NCBI GenBank assembly: GCA_963821495.1 | Contig: CAWGEA010000004.1 | Location: 124,001-188,000, forward strand | Source: AC-32 sp963821495 | Lineage (GTDB): Bacteria > Actinomycetota > Thermoleophilia > Gaiellales > Gaiellaceae | Direction of reading: 5' to 3' | DNA length: 64,000 nt | Shown: positions 43,180 through 51,174 of the stretch, piece after piece | How the letters are laid out: each line of letters opens with the position of its first letter | How positions within the stretch are numbered: position 1 is the stretch's first letter | Notes under the pieces: generated by a model | The model's input: the letters and a program-made list of their open reading frames with translations, nothing else | Databases searched by the model: none | What the model was told of the DNA's origin: nothing | Made by a program: the position numbers and the translations under genes

Positions 43180-43662
43180 CTACCTGAGGACGCGGCGCGC
43201 CCCTGCGAACTCCGGCTGGAGCTGCGCCAGGGGCACGTAGTGAACGCGCTCGCCCGTCTGCGGGGCCGAGATCGCGGCGTTCTTCGAGACCACGAGCTGG
43301 ACGTGTCCACCGCCCTCGGTGAGGAGCAGGTCACCGGGCCGCAGCCGCGCGAAGCGGACCGGCCGGCCGGCGCGCAGCTGATCCCAGCTCGAGCGCGGAA
43401 TCTTCCATCCGATCGAGTGGTAGGCCGCATAGACAAGGCCCGAGCAATCGAAGCCCGTGCGTCGCGAGGTCCCGCCCCAGCTATAGGAGACGCCGACCTG
43501 GTGACGGGCATAGGCAACGACCTTCCGAGCGAGCTTCTGCACACGTGACGCGTGACCTCTCTTGGAGCTCCCGGACGGCCAGTGCACCGCCGCCAGGGCG
43601 GTTTCGGCCCAACCGGCGGCGATGGTCGCGAGCAGCACGAGCACGAGCAGCGGGCGGCGCAT
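43180..43662 (-). CDS. Secreted NlpC/P60 family peptidoglycan hydrolase
   Basis: A 160-residue exported C40 peptidase. Signal peptide RRPLLVLVLLATIAAGWAET; catalytic Cys in GTSRRTGFDCSGLVYAAY, catalytic His in EGGGHVQLVVSKN, and the third residue expected after it. It lacks extra wall-binding domains, so it is a minimal D,L-endopeptidase acting on cross-links outside the membrane. Its 3' end borders the decayed nrdJ copy, which may have been joined to it by the rearrangement. Confidence 0.93.
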   Translation of the reverse strand: MRRPLLVLVLLATIAAGWAETALAAVHWPSGSSKRGHASRVQKLARKVVAYARHQVGVSYSWGGTSRRTGFDCSGLVYAAYHSIGWKIPRSSWDQLRAGRPVRFARLRPGDLLLTEGGGHVQLVVSKNAAISAPQTGERVHYVPLAQLQPEFAGARRVLR

Positions 43663-43739
43663 CGGGCCTACATCGGCGGCCCTCGCTCGTCCTCAAGCAG
43701 GCATCCCTCGTTCGAGGGATCGCCGCTGTCGCCCTCACC

Positions 43740-44216
43740 TCACCGAGGGGCTTGGCGCCGCAGGCGAATCAGTTGAACCGGCAGTACGGCCACGCACGCA
43801 AGCTCGCGGACCGCGAGCCGCACGGGAGCCCGGCCGGTGGGCGAGGAGCTCCGCACGCGAACGTCGCGCAGGAGCGCCCGGACGAGGGTTCGCGCGCGGA
43901 AGGCGTGCCAGCGAGAGGTGACAACCACCACCTCGTCTGCGGCGAGGCTCCGCGCGGTCTCGGCGACTCTCCGAGCGTTTTCCTCCGTGTGTCGCGCCGT
44001 CGGGTCGGCGATCAGCCGTACGCCTGGGCCGTCCCAGGCCTCGCGCATCAGCTCGGCCTCTCCGGCGCCGTCTCGCCGCGCCCAGCCGGAGAGGAGGACG
44101 GTGTCGCCCTCGCCGGCCAGCTGCTCTGCGTGTTGCAGCCGAGCCGCGCAGATGGCGTGGAGCCCGTCCGCGCGGCGGGCCGAGTACCCGAGCACGGCGA
44201 TCAGGCGCCCGCTCAC
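43740..44216 (-). CDS. YdcF/DUF218 family protein
   Basis: A 158-residue DUF218-like protein. Characteristic are the N-terminal strand RLIAVLGYSARR, LAGEGDTVLLSGWARR, the TEENARRVAETARS helix and VVVVTSRWHAFRARTLVRA. Such proteins are often membrane-linked and near envelope glycan genes; this one lacks a transmembrane helix. The GTG start overlaps the glycosyltransferase stop as GTGA, so it probably serves the same envelope pathway. Confidence 0.88.
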   Translation of the reverse strand: MSGRLIAVLGYSARRADGLHAICAARLQHAEQLAGEGDTVLLSGWARRDGAGEAELMREAWDGPGVRLIADPTARHTEENARRVAETARSLAADEVVVVTSRWHAFRARTLVRALLRDVRVRSSSPTGRAPVRLAVRELACVAVLPVQLIRLRRQAPR

Positions 44217-44938
44217 GAGCGCCGTCGCCAGCGGTCGAGCGCCAGCAGCGTCCCCGCGATCGTGAGCACGACCATCAGCGCCTTCTTGCCCTGGAGCTTC
44301 GATTCGCCGCTCGCGCGCGGGCGCATGTCGACCGGGACCTCGTCGACCCGAATCCTTTCCTCCTGCAACCGCAGGAGCGCCTGCACCTCCGGCGCTTCGC
44401 TCGTGTAGGGACGCGCCAGGATCGGGAGCGCCTTCGCGTTCGCCGCGTACATGCCGCTCGTGGCGTCGAGGAACGGCCGCCGCAGGGCGACCTTCATCGA
44501 GCGCCGCAGCACTGCCGTGCCGAAGCGGCGCGCGGCGGTCGGCTTGTACCGGTACGCGGCGAAGCCGTCGCCGCTGGCGAAGCGCGAGCCGACCGCCACG
44601 TCGCAGACGCCCGAGCGGACGCGCTCCAACAGGCGGGCCAGCTCGGTGACAGGATGCTGGCCGTCCGCGTCGACGCGGCCGCAGAACGCGTAGCCGTGCT
44701 CGGCGGCGTAGCCGTAGCCGGCCGCGATCCCGGCCGGCAGGCCGCGGTTGGCGCCGAAGGAGATCACCTCGGCACCGCGGCCGCGGGCGACCTCGGCCGT
44801 GCCGTCGGTCGAACCGTCGTCGACGACGAGCACGTCGGCCTGCGGAAGCACCAGCGCCAGCTCGTCGAGCACGGCCGGCAGGTTGTCCTCCTCGTTCCAG
44901 GCCGGGACGAAGACGAGGGTGTCGCTCAGGCCGGGCAC
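44213..44938 (-). CDS. Family 2 glycosyltransferase (dolichyl-phosphate mannose synthase-like)
   Basis: A 241-residue GT-A fold enzyme. FVPAWNEEDNLPAVLDEL and VLVVDDGSTDGTAEVA are the nucleotide-binding motifs and the DxD is in GRVDADGQHPVTEL. The acceptor region has YAANAKALPILARP and VDMRPRASGESKLQGKKAL, as in polyprenyl-phosphate mannose or glucose synthases. A hydrophobic C-terminal segment may touch the membrane. Start GTG 44938. Confidence 0.94.
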   Translation of the reverse strand: MPGLSDTLVFVPAWNEEDNLPAVLDELALVLPQADVLVVDDGSTDGTAEVARGRGAEVISFGANRGLPAGIAAGYGYAAEHGYAFCGRVDADGQHPVTELARLLERVRSGVCDVAVGSRFASGDGFAAYRYKPTAARRFGTAVLRRSMKVALRRPFLDATSGMYAANAKALPILARPYTSEAPEVQALLRLQEERIRVDEVPVDMRPRASGESKLQGKKALMVVLTIAGTLLALDRWRRRS

Positions 44939-44942
44939 TCGG

Positions 44943-45302
44943 TCAGCGTAGCGCCGAGCCGGCCTCGAAATCGCCCTCCCCGAGCGCGTGCAGGAGCGCG
45001 ATGTTCGCGGCGACCACGGCTGCGAAGGCGATCCCCAGCACCACGTGCCCGGACACGGCGAGGGCGACCGCCGCCAGGCCGAAGAACGCGACCTCGAGCA
45101 GCAGGCGCCAGACGCCTCGCAGATGGTACGGCGCCTTCGGCGATCCGAAGAGGCCCCAGACGATCGCCGCGGCGAGCGGAGCCGCGATCGCGAGGGCGAC
45201 GTGCGCGAAGGAGCTCGACCCGGTGCCGTAGCCCCAGAACCCGTACGCGGCCAGCGCGCCGAGCTCGAGCAGGAACTGCAGCGTGAGGCTCGCGGCCTTC
45301 AT
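44943..45302 (-). CDS. YrdB/DUF2568 family membrane protein
   Basis: A 119-residue four-helix membrane protein. LQFLLELGALAAYGFWGYGT, AAPLAAAIVWGLFGSPKAPY and RLLLEVAFFGLAAVAL match DUF2568 (YrdB). ATG 45302 overlaps the preceding DUF1697 stop as ATGA. Function unknown. Confidence 0.88.
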   Translation of the reverse strand: MKAASLTLQFLLELGALAAYGFWGYGTGSSSFAHVALAIAAPLAAAIVWGLFGSPKAPYHLRGVWRLLLEVAFFGLAAVALAVSGHVVLGIAFAAVVAANIALLHALGEGDFEAGSALR

Positions 45303-45832
45303 TCGGCCAGCTCGAGCAGTGCCTCGACCGTCGCCCAGTTCCGCGAGGTCGCGGTGACGCCGAGGTTTTTGCCGGCGAGCTTCGTCCAGAGCTTCGAGCG
45401 GGCGATCGTCTTCGGGTGCCACGCGTAGACCTCGCGGCCCGCGGCGACGACTCGCTCCTCCGCCGCGGCGGCCTCTTGGAGCTCGTGCACGACCTTGGCC
45501 GGCAGCTTCGCCGAGAGGAAGGTCACCTGGTAGCGCTTCGGCTCCTTCGCCACCTTGCCGAGCGGGTTGCGCTTCACGACTGCGGCGAGCTCGGCGCGCG
45601 TCCGCAAGACGACCGCGATCTCGAGCCCGAAGCGCTCCGCGATCAGCTGTTCGACCTTCCGTCGCACGCTCTCGGGCTTGGCGGCGCTCTCGAGGACGAC
45701 GTTGCCGCTCTGGAGGTACGTCTTCACGTCCTTGAAGCCGGCCTCCTCGAGCGCCTCCCGCAGCTCGGGCATCGAGATCCGGTTGCGGGGGCCGATGTTG
45801 ATCCCGCGGAGAAAGACGATGTGCCGAGCCAT
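45299..45832 (-). CDS. DUF1697 domain-containing protein
   Basis: A 177-residue soluble protein with the family's start IVFLRGINIGPRNRISMPEL, the LQSGNVVLES strand and the C-terminal GVTATSRNWATVEALLEL. DUF1697 proteins are widespread and uncharacterised. It forms a two-gene unit with the YrdB-like gene. Confidence 0.94.
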   Translation of the reverse strand: MARHIVFLRGINIGPRNRISMPELREALEEAGFKDVKTYLQSGNVVLESAAKPESVRRKVEQLIAERFGLEIAVVLRTRAELAAVVKRNPLGKVAKEPKRYQVTFLSAKLPAKVVHELQEAAAAEERVVAAGREVYAWHPKTIARSKLWTKLAGKNLGVTATSRNWATVEALLELAE

Positions 45833-45845
45833 GCGGGGAATGCGA

Positions 45846-46631
45846 TCAGCGCGACCGTCTGAAGCTCACCACGAGCGTCTCCTCGACCCCTGGAAGCAGA
45901 CCGTTGTCGCGCGCAACGGCGTGGCAGTTCGTCCGGGCCCTCGAGAGGATGACGCCGGGCGGGGCGCAGCGGAGCGTGACGTCGAGGTCAGGGTTGAGGA
46001 AGTTGATCACGTACCGCGGGAAGGGCAGGTCGACGTCCGTACGGCACCGGTAGGCCGGGAGGCTCGAGTGTGCTCGCGCCGAGATGCTCATCGTGACGTT
46101 CCCGCGGTAGTGGCGTGTGTCTCTGACCGAGTAGAGCCAGGTGCTGAACAGCGGCGTCGAGAACGTGCCGCAACCCTTGGGCGCCAACGTCGCCGGCGGC
46201 TCGTCGCAGTTCTGGTACGTGCCGGAGAGCGAGCGCGTCCACTGGGCAGGCGTAGCCACCTTCAGCGGGGCGAAGTCGTTGGAGCCGAGCTTGCTCCCGT
46301 TGGCGAAATACCGGCGCGCCAAGACGAGCGTGGTGATCCTCGGGCCTCTGCCGATCCCCGGGATCAGCGTCTCGAGTACGAACGCCCTGACGTTTCGACG
46401 TGTCCGGTAGATAACCGTCTCCGAGGACTGGGCGCGGAGAAACTGCGTCCCGCTCAAGCCACACATGCCCTCCGCGTTCGCAGACCAATGCATCGAGTAG
46501 GTGCCTCGCACCGAGACCTGGAACCAGCCGCCGTTGATGACCCGGAGGATCGGCGGCCTCGTCCCGACCGCGGCGCCGGCCAGAGCGAGCACTCCGACGG
46601 CGGCGAGGGCCGCCGCGCCACATCGCTTCAC
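45846..46631 (-). CDS. Secreted protein of unknown function
   Basis: A 261-residue exported protein, not recognised. The signal peptide runs CGAAALAAVGVLALAGAAVG. The mature part is beta-rich with alternating Tyr/Trp and Ser/Thr, and contains about eight Cys (for example GMCGLSGTQFL, YQNCDEPPA, PKGCGTFST, AYRCRTDV, VTLRCAPPG, RTNCHAVA), suggesting disulfides. GTG start. No transmembrane or lipid anchor is visible. Confidence 0.75.
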   Translation of the reverse strand: MKRCGAAALAAVGVLALAGAAVGTRPPILRVINGGWFQVSVRGTYSMHWSANAEGMCGLSGTQFLRAQSSETVIYRTRRNVRAFVLETLIPGIGRGPRITTLVLARRYFANGSKLGSNDFAPLKVATPAQWTRSLSGTYQNCDEPPATLAPKGCGTFSTPLFSTWLYSVRDTRHYRGNVTMSISARAHSSLPAYRCRTDVDLPFPRYVINFLNPDLDVTLRCAPPGVILSRARTNCHAVARDNGLLPGVEETLVVSFRRSR

Positions 46632-46690
46632 GACGTGATTCTGTGCCGCGCCGGGGTGGCGTGCAAGTCCCGGGCGCGGGGCCGGTTACC

Positions 46691-46750
46691 GTGCGCGAAG
46701 CCGCGGATGCCTTCGGGCTGCTCAGCGGCGACCTCGACGCGGTCGACGCG
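46691..46750 (-). pseudogene. Remnant of an acylphosphatase gene (3' end)
   Basis: Twenty codons read RVDRVEVAAEQPEGIRGFAH, closely matching the C-terminus RVEVADEQPEGLRGFAAR of the intact acyP at 48263. The rest of the gene is gone and no start is present. It lies in the gap before a terminator. Confidence 0.65.
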
Positions 46751-46794
46751 CCCTGATGACCGGATGCTCGCCGGCAACCACCTGCGCATGAAAG

Positions 46795-46825
46795 CGCGAA
46801 GCCCCGCACCGGGCGGGGCTTCGCG
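46795..46825. terminator. Strong terminator hairpin
   Basis: CGCGAAGCCCCGC and GCGGGGCTTCGCG pair perfectly over 13 bp around a 5-base loop (ACCGG). It stands just downstream of the PRC-barrel gene (minus strand). No T-run. Confidence 0.8.
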
Positions 46826-46846
46826 AAGGTCAGGCGGGCCCGGGAG

Positions 46847-47209
46847 CTAGAAGCTCTCGTCGTGCCGCGGAGTGCCGTGCCCGCCGTAGTACGTGCCGAG
46901 CTCGTCGCGGTAGCCCTGCTCGCGGTACCGCTGCTCGTCGAACTCCGGCGCGTTCTTGATCTCGTCCTTCGTCCGGCTGACGAAGATCGTCTCGGTGTCC
47001 GGGTCGAGGTCGCGGATCAGGCCCGCCGGGATCATGACCTTCTTGCCGAAGATCCAGGGACCGGTGTCGACGACGACGAAGCTGCCGCCGACCTCGTGTG
47101 TCGCCTCGTCCACCTTGCCGATGTCGCCGTCGGTGGCCTCGACCTTGAAGCCGCTCAGATCGATGTTCGTTGCCGCGTTCGTGAAGTTCCACATCTCGAT
47201 GGTCGCCAT
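46847..47209 (-). CDS. PRC-barrel domain protein
   Basis: A 120-residue protein. After IEMWNFTNAATNIDLSGF comes the PRC-barrel core KVEATDGDIGKVDEATHEV and FVVVDTGPWIFGKKVMIPAG, then a charged Tyr-rich tail (YREQGYRDELGTYYGG). PRC-barrel proteins bind RNA or partner proteins, and many actinobacterial ones are stress-linked. AAGGGGGG lies about 8 bases before ATG 47209. A GAGGCC-AGC-GGCCTC hairpin precedes that site and might affect translation. Confidence 0.88.
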   Translation of the reverse strand: MATIEMWNFTNAATNIDLSGFKVEATDGDIGKVDEATHEVGGSFVVVDTGPWIFGKKVMIPAGLIRDLDPDTETIFVSRTKDEIKNAPEFDEQRYREQGYRDELGTYYGGHGTPRHDESF

Positions 47210-47337
47210 GACCACACCCCCCTTGAGGCCGCTGGCCTCGTCGCTTTCGTTCTCGAGTACCCCTCTCTACCCGTGAGACCCCGCGCCAAACTCGAGCAGA
47301 AACCGTTGTTTTGCAGGGAGGTTTTGAGCCTTCTCGA

Positions 47338-47712
47338 CTAGTCCCGGCGCGTCCCACGCCACGGCCCGGGCACGAAATCGAGCACGACGTTCACGGCCCA
47401 GACGATGAGCGTCGCCCAGAACAGCGACCTCAGGCCGTGGATGTCGAAGCCGTCGACGAACAGCTCGGTCAGCCAGAGCATCAGCATCGAGACGCCGAAC
47501 CAGATCAGGCCGAGCGTGATGAACGCGAGCGGCAGTGTCAGCAGGCGCAGGACGGGCTTGAGGATCGTGTTCAGGATCCCGAACAGCAGCGCGGCCCTGA
47601 TCAGGTCCCCGGCCGAGTCGACCTCGACGCCGCTCAGGATCGCAGTGACGATCGCCAGCACGACGGCGTTCGCGACCCACGAGAGCAGGAGCTGCTTGAC
47701 GAGGCGAATCAT
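47338..47712 (-). CDS. Phage-holin-family four-helix membrane protein (superfamily IV)
   Basis: A 124-residue membrane protein with four hydrophobic helices and the family block ILNTILKPVLRLLTLPLAFI, followed by TLGLIWFGVSMLMLWLTEL. It is a paralogue of the protein at 17983, sharing the KP-x-L-x-x-LTLP core. ATG 47712. Unlike phage holins it has no lysin neighbour; role probably envelope-related. Confidence 0.9.
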   Translation of the reverse strand: MIRLVKQLLLSWVANAVVLAIVTAILSGVEVDSAGDLIRAALLFGILNTILKPVLRLLTLPLAFITLGLIWFGVSMLMLWLTELFVDGFDIHGLRSLFWATLIVWAVNVVLDFVPGPWRGTRRD

Positions 47713-47749
47713 CTTGGCTTTGAAGGCGATTCGCGGCCGATGGCCGAAA

Positions 47750-47768
47750 GCCTACGCCGGGCGTAGGC
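47750..47768. repeat. Perfect inverted repeat before a divergent gene
   Basis: GCCTACGC-CGG-GCGTAGGC is an 8+8 dyad with a 3-base centre, ending 7 bases before the GTG at 47776 and 37 bases before the divergent holin-family gene. It may be an operator or a 5' hairpin. Confidence 0.5.
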
Positions 47769-47775
47769 TGGAGCC

Positions 47776-48266
47776 GTGGACGACGGAGGCCCGACGACGC
47801 TGGCGCTGCTGCAGCCGACGCGGCGGCGGGTGTGGGAGCTCCACCACGGTGACGAGAAGGTCGCCGAGCTGCGGCTCCCGGCGGCCAGGCGCGGCGGACG
47901 GGCGCAGGCGGGCGGGCGCGAGCTGGAGATCCAGGTCCACGGCCTGTTCAAGCAGGAGCACGTGCTCGTGGACGCGTCCGGCGGCGAGGAGGTCGCGCGC
48001 GTGCGCGGGCGCACGGTCGACCTTCGCGGCGTCGAACGAGCAGAGTGGCGCTCGCTCGGCCGCGGCGCCGGTTACGGCCTCGTCGGCCCGGACGGCGAGC
48101 CGTGGCTGCGCGCGAAGGCGAAGAGCGGCACCTTCCCACGACGGGCCAGATCGAGGTTGCGGCCGGGCACGACGTGGCGGTCACGGCGCTGCTCGCGGCG
48201 TACCTGCTGATCCGCAAGCTCGAAGACGAGGCGGCCGCCACCGCGGCGACCGTCGCGGCAACCTAG
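47776..48266 (+). pseudogene. Uncharacterised protein gene with a single-base frameshift
   Basis: Frame one from GTG 47776 reads GGPTTLALLQPTRRRVWELH to about WLRAKAKSGTF; a second frame then continues TTGQIEVAAGHDVAVTALLA and ends RKLEDEAAATAATVAAT. Joining them needs one extra base near 48137-48143 (TTCCCACG). The combined product of about 163 residues resembles scramblase/LURP-like small beta proteins of actinobacteria only loosely, so no function is given. Either decayed or a sequence error. Its end shares CTAG with the converging acyP stop. Confidence 0.6.
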
Positions 48267-48529
48267 CGGGCAGCGAAGCCGCGGAGCCCCTCCGGCTGCT
48301 CGTCGGCGACCTCGACCCGCTCCACGTACGCGCTGCGCGGGCCCTCTTCGCAGAGCCGCGTCAGCGACTCGACGGCCTCCGGCGCTCCCTCGAACACGAC
48401 CTCGACCGTCCCGTCGGCGCGATTCGCCGCCCAACCGGAGACGCCGCGCAGCTCGGCGGCCCGCGCGAGGGAGTACCGGAAGCCGACTCCCTGCACGCGG
48501 CCGTGCACGATCACTCGGCGGCGAATCAC
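48263..48529 (-). CDS. acyP: Acylphosphatase
   Basis: An 88-residue acylphosphatase hydrolysing acyl phosphates. The catalytic Arg loop is VHGRVQGVGFRYSLARAAE (R near residue 18) and the catalytic Asn is in GWAANRADGTVEVVFEG. GTG start. A decayed piece of a second acyP lies at 46691. Confidence 0.96.
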   Translation of the reverse strand: MIRRRVIVHGRVQGVGFRYSLARAAELRGVSGWAANRADGTVEVVFEGAPEAVESLTRLCEEGPRSAYVERVEVADEQPEGLRGFAAR

Positions 48530-48558
48530 CGCGGCAGCGTAGTTAGCATCGCTTGCGC

Positions 48559-50433
48559 ATGGATGCCGTCGCCGCGCCCGCCGGGGAGGTCACGCCCGAG
48601 CTCACGATGCAGCTCCTACGGCCGGGCGAGGTTGCGCTCTCGCCCGACGGGTCGCGGATCGCCTTCGCCGTCGCGGCGTCGTTCCGCGAGCGGGGAAAGC
48701 CGATCGAGACGCGCCTCTGGGTCGGCGAGGTGGGCGGCGACCTGCAGCCGGGCGAGGCCGGCTCGCTCCCGCGCTTCTCGCCGGACGGCTCGCGACTCGC
48801 CTACGCCTCCGACCACGGCCACGAGGGGCGGCTCTCGCTCTGGGTCGACGACCGCGAGCTCGGCGAGATCCCGGGCTCGGTCGAGGAGATCCGCTGGTCA
48901 CCCGACGGCGCGCAGCTGCTCGTGCTCGCGGCCGACATCGGCGCCGACCGGGCCGGCGTCGAGTCGGCGACGAAGATCGCGCAGGCCGGCGCGGAGGCGG
49001 TGGACCCGAAGGTCTTCCGGCCCGCGCGGTTCTGGCGGCGGCTGTGGCTCGTCGACGCGGCGACCAGCGATACACGCGACGTCACGCCGGAGCAGACAAA
49101 CGTCTTCGAGTTCGGCTGGGCCGGCGACAAGGTCGCGGCGGTCTGCACCGAGGAGCCGTCGGAGAGCGCCTGGTACGACGCGTGGGTCGGCCTGATCGAC
49201 GTCGACGCGCGCACGGTCGAGCGCCTGCACGCGCCGAAGTGGCAGCTGCAGTCGCCGCGGATCTCGCCGGGTGGGCGCGTCGCCTTCGTCGAGGGCTTCT
49301 CGTCCGACCGCGGCACGCTCGCCGGGACGGTGCACCTGGTCGGCCACGGCCCGGTCGCGCCCGAGCTGCACGCGGCCCGGATCGACTTCGCCGACGAGGA
49401 CACGCTCTGGGTCGCGGGGTTTCGGGGCGCCGGCACCTTCGCCGGCCGCCTCTCGCTCGACGGCTCCTACGAGGAGCTTGCCGGGGGCGACGTCACCCTC
49501 GGCCCGCGCTACTCGCCCGCGGTCGCCGCGAGCGCCGACGGAGCGCGTGTCGCCACCGCGTGGGAGAGTGCCGACGAACCGCTCGAGATCGTCCTCTTCG
49601 AGGACGGCGAGCGGCGGACGCTGACGAGCCTGAACGCCGAGCTCGCGCCGAAGCTCGCCACGGTCGAGTGGCGCGCCCACCGCTGGGAGTCGTTCGACGG
49701 GCTCCAGATCGAAGGCCTGCTGGCGCTCCCGGGCGACCGCGATGACGGGCCGCTGCCGCTCGTGGTGGACGTTCACGGCGGGCCCACCGGCTCCTGGTCG
49801 TGGCAGTTCGCGCCGGGCCAGGGGTTCCCGCAGCTGCTGACCGGCGCCGGGTACGCCGTGCTCCTGCCGAACGTCCGCGGCAGCGTCGGCAGGGGGCCGG
49901 AGTTCGCGGAGGCGAACCTCGGCGACATGGGCGGCGGCGACCTCCAGGACCTCCTCACCGGGGTCGACGCGCTCGTCCGCGAGGGGATCGTCGACCACGG
50001 GCGCGTGGCGATCACCGGCGGCAGCTACGGCGGCTTCATGGCCTGCTGGGCCCCGACGCAGACCGACCGCTTCGCCGCGGCGATGCCGATGGCGGTCGTC
50101 ACCGACTGGGTCAGCTTCCACGCCACGACCAACATCGGGCAGTTCGACCGGCTCTATCTACAGGCCGACCCGTACGACGCGCAGGGCGACTACACGGCGC
50201 GCTCGCCCGTCTACCACGTGAAGGAGTGCAAGACGCCGACACTGATCCTCCACGGCGAGGACGACCTCTGCACGCCGCTCTCGCAGGCGGTCGAGTACTA
50301 CAACGCGCTCGTCGAGGCGGGCTGCGAGACGGAGCTCGTCGTCTACCCGCGCGAGGGCCACGGCTGGACCGAGCGCGAGCATCAGATCGACGCGTGGAAG
50401 CGGATCCACGACTGGCTCTCGCGGCACGTCTAG
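48559..50433 (+). CDS. S9 family prolyl oligopeptidase/acylaminoacyl peptidase
   Basis: A 624-residue peptidase: N-terminal beta-propeller (blades such as LSPDGSRIAFAV, FSPDGSRLAYASDHG, WSPDGAQLLVLAA) and C-terminal alpha/beta hydrolase. Nucleophile Ser in AITGGSYGGFMACW, Asp in LHGEDDLCTPLSQAVEYY, His in YPREGHGWTEREHQ. No signal peptide, so cytoplasmic. ATG 48559 is preferred over TTG 48553. It degrades short or acylated peptides; single gene. Confidence 0.95.
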   Translation: MDAVAAPAGEVTPELTMQLLRPGEVALSPDGSRIAFAVAASFRERGKPIETRLWVGEVGGDLQPGEAGSLPRFSPDGSRLAYASDHGHEGRLSLWVDDRELGEIPGSVEEIRWSPDGAQLLVLAADIGADRAGVESATKIAQAGAEAVDPKVFRPARFWRRLWLVDAATSDTRDVTPEQTNVFEFGWAGDKVAAVCTEEPSESAWYDAWVGLIDVDARTVERLHAPKWQLQSPRISPGGRVAFVEGFSSDRGTLAGTVHLVGHGPVAPELHAARIDFADEDTLWVAGFRGAGTFAGRLSLDGSYEELAGGDVTLGPRYSPAVAASADGARVATAWESADEPLEIVLFEDGERRTLTSLNAELAPKLATVEWRAHRWESFDGLQIEGLLALPGDRDDGPLPLVVDVHGGPTGSWSWQFAPGQGFPQLLTGAGYAVLLPNVRGSVGRGPEFAEANLGDMGGGDLQDLLTGVDALVREGIVDHGRVAITGGSYGGFMACWAPTQTDRFAAAMPMAVVTDWVSFHATTNIGQFDRLYLQADPYDAQGDYTARSPVYHVKECKTPTLILHGEDDLCTPLSQAVEYYNALVEAGCETELVVYPREGHGWTEREHQIDAWKRIHDWLSRHV

Positions 50434-50472
50434 GTAGTTGGCGACCCGAGCGAAATCCGCGGCGATATTCGC

Positions 50473-50501
50473 TTGCGACTTCCGTCTCACGCCGGTATTG
50501 T
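50473..50501 (+). promoter_or_regulatory. Probable promoter of the small-protein cluster
   Basis: TTGCGA (50473-50478), 17 bases, TATTGT (50496-50501), in an AT-richer gap; a leader of about 28 bases leads to the ATG at 50536. Confidence 0.45.
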
Positions 50502-50535
50502 CTCGCACCTATTAACGGCGAAAGGAGGTAGAGAC

Positions 50536-50664
50536 ATGAGTGGTCACTTCGCGGCGAATCGCCGAATCGTCCTTTCCGCGACGGCGACCGCGTTCGCCTT
50601 CGCGGCGTTCGGCGACGGCGGTCTCAACCTTCGGGAAGTCCTCGACTGGAGGCGCTCCGGCTAG
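50536..50664 (+). CDS. Small protein (42 residues) with very strong ribosome binding site
   Basis: AAAGGAGG stands 7 bases before the ATG, stronger than for most genes of the window. The product begins MSGHFAANRRIVLSATATAF and ends LREVLDWRRSG; it has a weakly hydrophobic middle and charged tail. A plausible promoter precedes it and a terminator hairpin follows 28 bases after the stop, so it forms a complete small transcription unit. Family not recognised. Confidence 0.6.
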   Translation: MSGHFAANRRIVLSATATAFAFAAFGDGGLNLREVLDWRRSG

Positions 50665-50692
50665 GCAAAGCATCAGAGCGACGTCCATCGAG

Positions 50693-50712
50693 GGCGACCC
50701 CCAGGGGTCGCC
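50693..50712 (+). terminator. Intrinsic terminator
   Basis: GGCGACCC-CCAG-GGGTCGCC, an 8-bp perfect stem with a 4-base loop, followed by the T-richer TTCGTCGTTTCT. It ends the 42-residue gene unit. Confidence 0.7.
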
Positions 50713-50767
50713 TTCGTCGTTTCTGAGGCGAAAACCGCCGCCGGAGTCACCAGAAAGGAGCAGCGGC

Positions 50768-50791
50768 ATGTTGCTCGGTACAACGACATAG
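50768..50791 (+). CDS. Possible 7-residue mini-ORF
   Basis: AAAGGAG lies 7 bases before ATG TTG CTC GGT ACA ACG ACA TAG (MLLGTTT). It could be a leader peptide or chance; it precedes the 62-residue gene by 176 bases. Confidence 0.25.
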   Translation: MLLGTTT

Positions 50792-50967
50792 GCCCAGTCG
50801 ATCCCGACTTGGAGCAGCGGCTACCCGATCATTCGGCTGCAAAAATGAGCGCGACAATGTAGCGCCCGCGATAGCATGCCCTTTTTCGGAAGCCGCACGT
50901 AATACCTCCTCTCTGCCGGGACTCGACTTGGGATCGTCGAGACCAGAGGCGAAAGGAGGTGAACGAG

Positions 50968-51156
50968 GTGTTCTATTACGATTCCGACTTCCACCGTCAG
51001 CGGCAGCGCGAACGGATGGCGGAGATCCGGGACGAGTACCGGCGCGTCCAGGCGGCGAGCGGGCAAAGGGCGAGCGCCCGGATTGCACGCTATGCACGGT
51101 CGGTGTGGTCGCAGGTGCGGGTCATCCCCCGGCGCGCACCCGTCTTCCGCGCATGA
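50968..51156 (+). CDS. Small basic protein (62 residues)
   Basis: AAAGGAGG with 8 bases spacing to GTG 50968. The product starts with an aromatic acidic patch (FYYDSDFHRQRQRERMAEIR), continues as a charged helix (DEYRRVQAASGQRASARIAR) and ends basic. It may bind nucleic acid or ribosomes, but that is a guess from charge. A CTCGAC/GTCGAG hairpin lies just upstream of its ribosome binding site (about 50922-50941). Followed by a long hairpin at 51175. Confidence 0.7.
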   Translation: MFYYDSDFHRQRQRERMAEIRDEYRRVQAASGQRASARIARYARSVWSQVRVIPRRAPVFRA

Positions 51157-51174
51157 AGGTGGCGCCTGCCGGCC

